57,647 bases of DNA, taken from positions 196,034 to 253,680 of the forward strand of contig NZ_PJIO01000007.1 of assembly GCF_002929305.1 (NCBI RefSeq). Direction: 5' to 3'. Below the pieces are notes generated by a model, which worked only from the letters and a program-made list of their open reading frames with translations, made no database searches and was not told where the DNA came from. Each line of letters begins with the position of its first letter. The stretch's first letter is position 1. The DNA is from Arthrobacter sp. GMC3. Lineage in GTDB: Bacteria > Actinomycetota > Actinomycetes > Actinomycetales > Micrococcaceae. Shown here piece by piece: positions 51,303 to 57,647 of the stretch. The translations under genes and the position numbers were made by a program.

Positions 51303-53233
51303 TGGAATCCTCAACGAAGACCTCCCCGCTTGTCCGTGTTCGCGCCTCCGAGCTGGAAGGCCGCGGCTGGTTGAACACCGGTGGGGCGCAGCTGAGCCTG
51401 GAAAAACTGCGCGGGAAGATTGTGATCCTGGATTTCTGGACGTTCTGCTGCATCAACTGCCTGCACGTGCTCGATGAACTGCGTCCCTTGGAAGAGCAGT
51501 ACAAGGACGTGCTTGTCACCGTGGGCGTGCACTCACCGAAGTTTGAACACGAGGCCGATCCCGTGGCCCTTGCCGCCGCCGTCGAACGCTACGAAATCCA
51601 CCACCCCGTCTTGGATGACCCGGAACTTCTCACCTGGCAGGCCTATTCTGCCCGCGCCTGGCCCACCCTGGTGGTGGTGGATCCTGAGGGTTACATTGTG
51701 GCGCACCTTTCCGGGGAGGGCCACGCTGCTGGCCTGGAATCGTTGATCCCGGAGCTGATTGCCGAGCACGAGGCCAAGGGCACGTTGCACCGCGGAGACG
51801 GCCCCTATGTTGCGCCGGAGCCGGTCTCACGCGACCTGCGCTTCCCGGGCAAGGTGCTGCCGCTGCCCGAGGGTACGTTCCTGGTGAGCGATACCGGCCA
51901 CCACCGCTTGGTGGAGATGGCCTCCGATCTCAGCACGGTTGTTCGCACCATCGGCTCCGGCCTCAAGGGTTTTGCCGATGGCTCAGCCGCGGACGCTGCC
52001 TTCAACGAGCCCCAGGGCATGGCCCTGCTCCCCGGTGAGCTGGCAGCGGCAATAGGATACGACGTCGTCGTGGCCGACTCCGTGAATCACCGCCTGCGCG
52101 GGCTCACGCTGGCCACGGGCGAGGTTCGCACCGTTGCAGGAAATGGTGTGCAGCGCCTTCTGGAGGCTGGCCCTGCCCGGGTGAACGACGACGGCGCCAG
52201 CACCTCCGACGCCGATCTTGGCACCGCGCCGCTGGAAGTTTCATTGTCGTCGCCGTGGGATGTGGCTTACTCCTCCGTGCTGAAAACCGTCGTGGTCGCC
52301 ATGGCTGGCACACACCAGATCTTTGGTTTTGACCCGGCCAGCGGCGCCGTCACCATTGTGGCCGGCAACGGCTTGGAGGGCCTGCTTGACGGACCCGCGG
52401 ACCAGGCCTGGTTTGCCCAGTCGTCAGGTCTGAGCGAGGACGCGCAGGGGAACATCTGGGTTGCCGACTCCGAGACGTCCGCGCTGCGCGTACTGAAATT
52501 TTCCCCTGATGGTGCCGTGAGCGTGGAAACCGCCATTGGTGAGGGCCTCTTTGATTTCGGCTTCCGCGACGGTGACGCCGATCAGGCCCGTCTCCAGCAT
52601 CCCCTCGGTGTGGCCGTGCTACCGGACGGCTCCGTGGCCATTGCCGACACCTACAACGGTGCGGTGCGCCGCTACGATCCCGCAACCAAGCAGGTCAGCA
52701 CGCTGGCCCGTGGCTTGGCCGAGCCCAGCGACGTGCTGCTCGATGAATCCGGCGAGGTCCCGCTGCTCATTGTGGTGGAGGCCAACAAGCACCAGTTGAT
52801 CCGTTTGCCGCTGCCCAAGAACGCCCTCCAGGTGGATGAGGGAGCCGCCCAGACGCAGCGACCCAAGACGCCCGTGGCCGCGGGCGAACTGGCGCTGACC
52901 ATCCGCTTCGCAGCACCCACAGGGCAGAAGCTCGATGACCGGTGGGGTGACCCCACACAGTTGAAGGTTTCCTCCACGCCACCGGAGCTCCTGCTGGCCG
53001 GTGGTGGCACGTCAGTGGGCTTGTCCAGGACGCTGACGCTCTCAGCCGACGTGCCCGAGGGTATCTTGCACTTTACCGCCCGTGCAGCGGCCTGTGACGG
53101 CCCCGAAGACGCCAACGGTGAAATCCCGGACCACGCCGCCTGCCACCTGTACCAGCAGGACTGGGGTATCCCGGTGCTGCTCAGCGCAGACGGCGCCACG
53201 GAGCTGACCTTGGACCTGCGGGGCATGGACTGA
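51302..53233 (+). CDS. Thioredoxin-NHL repeat protein (NHLRC2-like)
   Basis: The 643-residue protein starts with a thioredoxin-like domain (about 10-160) holding Cys50-Ile-Asn-Cys53 in FWTFCCINC, then a six-bladed NHL-type propeller (about 170-500) with blocks such as FNEPQGMAL and LQHPLGVAVLPDGSVAIADTYN. A beta-rich C-terminal domain follows. No signal peptide is seen, so it is cytoplasmic. It is translationally coupled to the CopD-CtaG fusion gene, which suggests a shared process such as copper or thiol redox chemistry. Its precise reaction is unknown. Confidence 0.85.
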   Translation: MESSTKTSPLVRVRASELEGRGWLNTGGAQLSLEKLRGKIVILDFWTFCCINCLHVLDELRPLEEQYKDVLVTVGVHSPKFEHEADPVALAAAVERYEIHHPVLDDPELLTWQAYSARAWPTLVVVDPEGYIVAHLSGEGHAAGLESLIPELIAEHEAKGTLHRGDGPYVAPEPVSRDLRFPGKVLPLPEGTFLVSDTGHHRLVEMASDLSTVVRTIGSGLKGFADGSAADAAFNEPQGMALLPGELAAAIGYDVVVADSVNHRLRGLTLATGEVRTVAGNGVQRLLEAGPARVNDDGASTSDADLGTAPLEVSLSSPWDVAYSSVLKTVVVAMAGTHQIFGFDPASGAVTIVAGNGLEGLLDGPADQAWFAQSSGLSEDAQGNIWVADSETSALRVLKFSPDGAVSVETAIGEGLFDFGFRDGDADQARLQHPLGVAVLPDGSVAIADTYNGAVRRYDPATKQVSTLARGLAEPSDVLLDESGEVPLLIVVEANKHQLIRLPLPKNALQVDEGAAQTQRPKTPVAAGELALTIRFAAPTGQKLDDRWGDPTQLKVSSTPPELLLAGGGTSVGLSRTLTLSADVPEGILHFTARAAACDGPEDANGEIPDHAACHLYQQDWGIPVLLSADGATELTLDLRGMD

Positions 53234-53264
53234 CGCTGGACCCTTTGGCCGTTCCGCCGAGTGT

Positions 53265-54251
53265 TTAGTAGCTGACCACGGGGGTGACGCCTACTGTGGT
53301 GCCGTTGATTGAGAGTTTGGCCGTGAAGCCGAAGTCCTCCACGTCTTTCACGGGCGCAGTCACCCCCGTGAACAGGTTCTGCTCGTCGTACTCCACCTGC
53401 GCCTTGACGGTCAGGGGGGCAAGCACCCACGTGCCCCCATACGGGGATATGGTGACGTTCGGGTACTCAACGATGCTCCATTTGACCGCCGACGCCACCC
53501 GGTTGTTCGTCCCGGCACTCAAGGGGCAGTTGGTGGGCATCAGCACGGCCTGGGCGGCACAGGCATCTAAGTATTTGTGGATGGTTGCATCCACCTGGGC
53601 CAGCAGCTCGCTGGTGGGACCTGTGGAAAGTGCGACGGCGGGAACAGTCTCTTGCGGGCCGCTCACTGTACGTTGGACGGCGGGTGCGGCGAACAGGGCC
53701 GAGCGGTACTCGGCCTCGTAGTTGCCAGGATAGAACAGGCCGAAGGAGTTCTTGCCATCAGGCATGTTGACGGCAATGCCGTTGATGGTGGCCTGGTTGG
53801 CGTTGACCACGGAGACGCTGAGCGTGGGCAGCGTGGTGGGCACAATGTCCCAGCTGTCAAAGAAAAGCCAGTGTTTTGGTCCGGGAATGAGCACGAATTT
53901 TGTGGTCAGGGCCGTGCCGTTGACCGTGTAGCCAACAGTGACGCTCTTGCGATTGTCGGGCGTGTCAACGGGATCGCCTACGGTCACATCCTTCAGCGCC
54001 GCTTGTGATTTGGCCAGGCCGGGGCCATCCAAAACCGCCGCGTTGGCGTCCGGAACCCGGGCATTGAGCAGGCCGAGAGCCTTGGGCCCGTCCCCGGCGC
54101 GAAGTGCCGCCAAGTAGTCGTGCACAGGTTTTTGCGCGCCGAAGGAGTTGGCGTTGACCACAACGATTGTCACGATGGCGGCGGCGATGGCGAGCATCAA
54201 AACCAGCAGCCACGCGGCGGCTATCTTGATGAGTTTGGCACCGTTCGTCAC
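53265..54251 (-). CDS. Membrane-anchored protein of unknown function
   Basis: GTG start at 54251 with a leaderless-type -10 box, 328 residues. A single helix (about 9-33) anchors it with most of the protein outside. HDYLAALRAGDGPKALGLLN resembles NTF2-like or DUF4878-type stalk domains. Later segments are beta-rich with two Cys (DACAAQAVLMPTNC) that could form a disulfide. I do not recognise a family. It lies convergent to the thioredoxin-NHL gene. Confidence 0.6.
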   Translation of the reverse strand: MTNGAKLIKIAAAWLLVLMLAIAAAIVTIVVVNANSFGAQKPVHDYLAALRAGDGPKALGLLNARVPDANAAVLDGPGLAKSQAALKDVTVGDPVDTPDNRKSVTVGYTVNGTALTTKFVLIPGPKHWLFFDSWDIVPTTLPTLSVSVVNANQATINGIAVNMPDGKNSFGLFYPGNYEAEYRSALFAAPAVQRTVSGPQETVPAVALSTGPTSELLAQVDATIHKYLDACAAQAVLMPTNCPLSAGTNNRVASAVKWSIVEYPNVTISPYGGTWVLAPLTVKAQVEYDEQNLFTGVTAPVKDVEDFGFTAKLSINGTTVGVTPVVSY

Positions 54252-54264
54252 CCGTTCAACTGTA
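54252..54264 (-). promoter_or_regulatory. Leaderless promoter of unknown membrane-anchored protein
   Basis: On the minus strand TACAGT (54259-54264) is followed by seven bases and the GTG at 54251. No ribosome-binding site is present. Confidence 0.5.
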
Positions 54265-54340
54265 CCGGCTCAGGCCGTGATGGCCTGAATCCGCCACAAC
54301 ACGCACCTGGTGCGGATTGAATGCCCTATGCCTGCGGGTA

Positions 54341-55933
54341 TCAGCGGCGACGTTTGCGCGGCGCCGTGCCAAAGATGTCTCGCATCAAATTCCGGCCAAG
54401 GGAGCTGCCCATGGAACGCATCATGCTCTTCACTCCGCCGCCCAGCGCACCGCCCAGCACGCCGATGACATCCGAAGCCGCGCTGCCGCCGTCGTAGGTG
54501 GGAGGAGCCGGGAAATTAACTGGCGGTGGGGGAGGGGGCAGGGGAGCACCAACCGCTGGGCCGGTGGATGGGGCCGGGGCCGGGGGAGCCTGCAGTTTCT
54601 CGTAGGCGGAGATCGGATCGACGGCGGTTCCGTAAGTGGGCAGCAGCGACGAGGCGGCGATGACGGCTTTGACGGTGTCCTCCGTGCTGGGCCCCATGAT
54701 CGAACCGGGGGCGCGCAGGCGGGTCAGGGCAACGGGGGTCGGGGCGCCATTTTCGTTCATGACGGTGACAACGGCCTCGCCGATGCCGGCGTTGGTCAGC
54801 ACCTCTTCGAGGTCGTAGTCGTTGATGGGGAACGTTGACACCGTCGCCTTCAGCGCCTTGGCATCGTCAGGGGTGAAAGCGCGCAGGGCATGCTGGACGC
54901 GGTTGGCCAGCTGCGCCAGGACGTCAGCGGGGACATCTTTGGGGGTTTGAGTGACAAAGAAGATGCCCACGCCCTTGGAGCGTATGAGCCGCACGGTTTG
55001 GGTGATGGCCGTCAGGAACGCCTTGCTGGCGCCATTGAACAGCAGGTGGGCCTCGTCGAAGAAGAACACCAGCTTGGGTTTTTCAAGGTCGCCCACTTCA
55101 GGCAAATCCCGGAAAAGGTCGGCAAGCAGCCACATCAGGAAGGTGGAGAACAGCAGCGGCTTGTCCTGCACGCTGGGTAGTTCCAAGCACGTAATGACGC
55201 CGCGGCCGTCGGGGGCAATGCGCAGGAGCTCGGCAGTATCAAACTCGGGCATGCCGAAGAACTGGCTCAGGCCCTGGGCGTCGAGCGTGATGAGGTTTCG
55301 CAAAATGACACCTGCGGTGGCCTTGGACAAACCACCCAACTCGGTCAGGTCTGCCTTGCCCTCAGTGGAGGTGAGGAATTGAATGACGGCGCGCAGGTCC
55401 TTGAGGTCGTAAAGTTCCAGGTCCTTGGTATCGGCGTAGTGGAACACCAATTGCAGGCTGGACTCCTGGGTTTCATTCAGTCCAAGGACCCGGGCGAGCA
55501 GGATGGGCCCGAAGGAGGTGACGGTGGCGCGGACGGGGACGCCATTGCCATCCCCGCCCAATGCCAGAAACTCCACCGGAAACGCCTTTGACTCCCACAC
55601 CTGCCCCAGCGCCTGAGTGCGCGCGGTGAGTTTCTCGCTTCCCTCGGCGGCCGTGGCCAGGCCGGTGAGGTCTCCCTTGATGTCCGCCATGAAGACAGGG
55701 ACGCCCGCCGTGGACAGCTGCTCGGCCATCATATGCAGCGTCACGGTCTTGCCCGTTCCGGTGGCACCGGCCACCAAGCCGTGGCGGTTCATCATCGCCA
55801 ATGGCAGGCTGACCTGCGCCTCAGCGTGAATTTGCCCATCCACCATGGCGGCGCCGAGGCCGATGGACGGGCCGGAAAAGGTGTAGCCGCTCTTCAGGGC
55901 CGCGATAATCTCTGCAGGGGTCTTGGTAGCCAT
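54341..55933 (-). CDS. HerA-like ATPase, DUF853 family
   Basis: The 530-residue protein has a HerA/FtsK-type ATPase core. Walker A is GATGTGKTVT (about 56-65), and Walker B FFFDEAHLLFN lies near residue 290, followed by GIFFVTQTPKDVPADVLAQL, typical of this family. A proline-rich stretch (about 445-475) leads into a short C-terminal tail ending RKRRR. DUF853 proteins are poorly characterised; a DNA-translocating or remodelling role is guessed from the fold. No NurA nuclease or other partner is nearby. Confidence 0.88.
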   Translation of the reverse strand: MATKTPAEIIAALKSGYTFSGPSIGLGAAMVDGQIHAEAQVSLPLAMMNRHGLVAGATGTGKTVTLHMMAEQLSTAGVPVFMADIKGDLTGLATAAEGSEKLTARTQALGQVWESKAFPVEFLALGGDGNGVPVRATVTSFGPILLARVLGLNETQESSLQLVFHYADTKDLELYDLKDLRAVIQFLTSTEGKADLTELGGLSKATAGVILRNLITLDAQGLSQFFGMPEFDTAELLRIAPDGRGVITCLELPSVQDKPLLFSTFLMWLLADLFRDLPEVGDLEKPKLVFFFDEAHLLFNGASKAFLTAITQTVRLIRSKGVGIFFVTQTPKDVPADVLAQLANRVQHALRAFTPDDAKALKATVSTFPINDYDLEEVLTNAGIGEAVVTVMNENGAPTPVALTRLRAPGSIMGPSTEDTVKAVIAASSLLPTYGTAVDPISAYEKLQAPPAPAPSTGPAVGAPLPPPPPPVNFPAPPTYDGGSAASDVIGVLGGALGGGVKSMMRSMGSSLGRNLMRDIFGTAPRKRRR

Positions 55934-55945
55934 GGGGACAGCGTA
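55934..55945 (-). promoter_or_regulatory. Leaderless promoter of HerA-like gene
   Basis: On the minus strand TACGCT (55940-55945) is followed by six bases and the ATG at 55933. No ribosome-binding site is present. Confidence 0.6.
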
Positions 55946-56003
55946 TCGTGCGTCACATTCGATGTGTGGGAAGTGTCAACGCGTTGTCATCCAGGCCGGG
56001 CGG

Positions 56004-57647
56004 TTACCCGTGGTTTGGGTGGTGGTACTTGATGTGTTTTCCGGTGAGGAAGTATTCGAGAATGCTGGGCGTGGTTGCTGGCGCGCTGGCGGTGTGCTGT
56101 AGCGCCTTGGTGATGGTTTTCTTGAGCCATTTTGGGTAGGCCGGTGGTCGCAGTTCCTTGGGTAGTTCGGGGTGGTCGCGGCCGGAGGGTGATGTCCAGC
56201 TGATCCGGCCATCTGGTGTGGTGGAGGGTTTCCAGCCGCGCAGGCGGATGCCGACACGGTCCGGGTCTTGCTCGGCACGGTAGTGGCCGTGTTTGTCCTT
56301 GTCGTCTTTGAGGTGCTTGGGCGCGTGATGCCTGGCGCAGGCGGGTCTGAGGTTGGTGTGGGTTGATTTCCCGCCGTGTTCCCACGCCTGGACATGGTCC
56401 AGCTCGGTGTCTAGGACGGGGTTGGTGCACTGGGGAAAATAGCAGCACTGGGCCATGGCGCGCAGCACGGCACGCTCTGAATCACGCACCCAATACCGGT
56501 CCGGGTTCATGTCCAGGGGTTCGTTGGTGATGGGGTCGGTGAACAGCCGCAGGAAGGTGGTGGAGTTTGCCAGCAGTTTCCGGGCGATGGTTTCCGGGAT
56601 GGGCCCGTAACCGATGAGTTCGGCGGGTTCGTCGGTGATCCCCAACGCCCCGAGCAATGGGACCGTGACAAGGATCTGCGCCTCGGGCAGGGGCGGATCC
56701 GTGATGATTTGACCGTTACGGGTGGCGGCCAGCATGTCCAGGTAGTCCTGTAAGGGATCCTCCGGGACACCGTCGACCACGCCGTTAACGTATCCGGGTG
56801 TGGCCATACGGATCCCCGCGAAAAGGGGCGAATCCGGGTCCACGGTGAAGGAACCCTTCGTCGATAAATCCCAGGGGGCCGGATCAAAGAATGCACCACA
56901 ATCCCCGACGGCACTGTTTGGCTCGATACCGGCCGCTCCGGCCCCAGTTCCTGCGGAAGCGCCGGCGTCGTCACGACCGGAGAACCCTTCTTCGAATGGG
57001 GTGGTTCGCCCGTGCTGGCCGGTCGGTGATTGGCTGGTCCTGGGCTGGTTGATCCCGTGTGTGTTGATCCCGTGGTGGCCCAGGAGTAGTGCGGTGGCGA
57101 TGTCGATGCGCAGCTGGGTCAGGGTTCGATTCTCCTCGGGGGATTGGTGTTTGCGGGCCTGCCGGGTGCAGTGGACCCAGATACCCTCGGCCGCCGGTGC
57201 GGGCAGGTGCAGGGTAAGCCAGGACATGCCGTCGCGGCCAGGTTCTAAGGTCATGGCCCGACCCAAGATGGCCTGCCTGGTGCGGGTAGGTAACGATTCC
57301 GGGTGGGTGCCTTCGCGTAGCCGACGGGCTTTGGACTTAAAGCCGGTGGCGGTTGACCCCGGAGCCAGCCTCAGTAGGTGCTGTTCAAAGTCGGCAAGAT
57401 CCGCCGGCGCCATGCCGGGCGTTTGGGCGAGTGTGCCGGTTTCGTCAAGGACAGTCCCGACATGCCGCCACGACAGTCTCCCGGCGGTCAGGGCCTCCCG
57501 GGTGGCTGGGTGGGAGGCCACGAGTTCGGTGGCGTGACGAACCAGGGTGGTGGCGGTACCTTCCGGGATACACAGCACGGTGGCGATCTCCGCGCGCGCC
57601 GATTGCTCGGCCATCCCCGATTGCCAAGGATCCAATGCCAGCGCGGC
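56004..57647 (-). CDS. DUF222/HNH endonuclease-signature protein, 5' partial
   Basis: The reading frame is open to the window edge, so the start lies beyond 57647. The visible 547 codons have the DUF222 domain in the first part (IATVLCIPEGTATTLVRHATEL...LTAGRLSWRHVGTVLDETG) and an HNH motif near the end: CTNPVLDTELDHVQAWEHGGKSTHTNLRPACARHH, with all expected Cys and His. This family is very common and multicopy in Micrococcaceae. Whether members still cut DNA is not established. A variable linker with Gly/Ala/Ser lies in the middle. Confidence 0.88.
   Translation of the reverse strand, partial: AALALDPWQSGMAEQSARAEIATVLCIPEGTATTLVRHATELVASHPATREALTAGRLSWRHVGTVLDETGTLAQTPGMAPADLADFEQHLLRLAPGSTATGFKSKARRLREGTHPESLPTRTRQAILGRAMTLEPGRDGMSWLTLHLPAPAAEGIWVHCTRQARKHQSPEENRTLTQLRIDIATALLLGHHGINTHGINQPRTSQSPTGQHGRTTPFEEGFSGRDDAGASAGTGAGAAGIEPNSAVGDCGAFFDPAPWDLSTKGSFTVDPDSPLFAGIRMATPGYVNGVVDGVPEDPLQDYLDMLAATRNGQIITDPPLPEAQILVTVPLLGALGITDEPAELIGYGPIPETIARKLLANSTTFLRLFTDPITNEPLDMNPDRYWVRDSERAVLRAMAQCCYFPQCTNPVLDTELDHVQAWEHGGKSTHTNLRPACARHHAPKHLKDDKDKHGHYRAEQDPDRVGIRLRGWKPSTTPDGRISWTSPSGRDHPELPKELRPPAYPKWLKKTITKALQHTASAPATTPSILEYFLTGKHIKYHHPNHG

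Noticed and set aside
56004..57647. Mobile element at the right end
   Set aside because: DUF222/HNH proteins are common chromosomal paralogues here; no terminal inverted repeats, transposase or phage genes are seen.

Overview
The window is a G+C-rich chromosomal segment from an actinobacterium, most likely a member of the Micrococcaceae close to Arthrobacter. I infer this from the codon use, the many GTG starts, genes that begin 6-7 bases after a TANNNT -10 box with no ribosome-binding site (leaderless genes), zinc-independent paralogues of ribosomal proteins, a DUF222/HNH protein, and LAKTG-type wall-sorting signals. I see no tRNA, rRNA, CRISPR array, transposase or prophage. The two outermost genes (positions 1-2274 and 56004-57647) run off the window.

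Layout. 1-7468: the end of a haem-binding HtaA-type surface protein, a DUF456 membrane protein, a receiver-only response regulator followed by a membrane histidine kinase, a thioesterase, a small exported protein, and an overlapping GNAT acetyltransferase/GntR regulator pair. 7455-15654: a membrane-bound metal-dependent hydrolase, a second thioesterase, an F420/NADP-type reductase, an LtrA-like membrane protein, then a GntR/RraA-like operon divergent from a large FAD/Fe-S 2-hydroxyacid dehydrogenase with a textbook FCD-GntR operator nearby, and a universal stress protein. 15735-24886: an acyl-CoA dehydrogenase, then a mannoside cluster of a GH5-like enzyme and a GH38 alpha-mannosidase, divergent from a GH125 exo-mannosidase and a serine hydrolase. 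None of the three glycosidases has a signal peptide, so oligomannosides (N-glycan or mannan fragments) are probably degraded inside the cell.

24908-29848: a five-gene operon for a glycine-betaine/choline-type ABC transporter with a disulfide oxidoreductase as last gene. 30017-32285: a glutathionyl-hydroquinone-reductase-like protein, and an NADP/F420 reductase divergent from a MarR regulator across a palindrome-rich gap. 32368-37466: a ferric-siderophore import and reduction operon (binding protein, two permeases, ATPase, siderophore-interacting reductase) behind a likely DtxR/IdeR iron box. 37547-43498: a VOC protein, an amidohydrolase, a small unknown gene, a MarR regulator divergent from an ABC exporter, and an MFS transporter.

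43599-57647: an SGNH hydrolase; a large glycine-rich, Ig-repeat wall protein; rpmB-rpmG-rpsN of the zinc-independent type; an HU protein; a CopD-CtaG fusion translationally coupled to a thioredoxin-NHL protein (probably copper handling and cytochrome oxidase biogenesis); an unknown membrane-anchored protein; a HerA-like ATPase; and a DUF222/HNH protein. The most distinctive signals are the leaderless-promoter class, the intracellular mannosidase set, the structured leader before rpmB, and dispersed intergenic palindromes sharing GTTCTGCG. I found no gene set that I can call an undescribed system with confidence.
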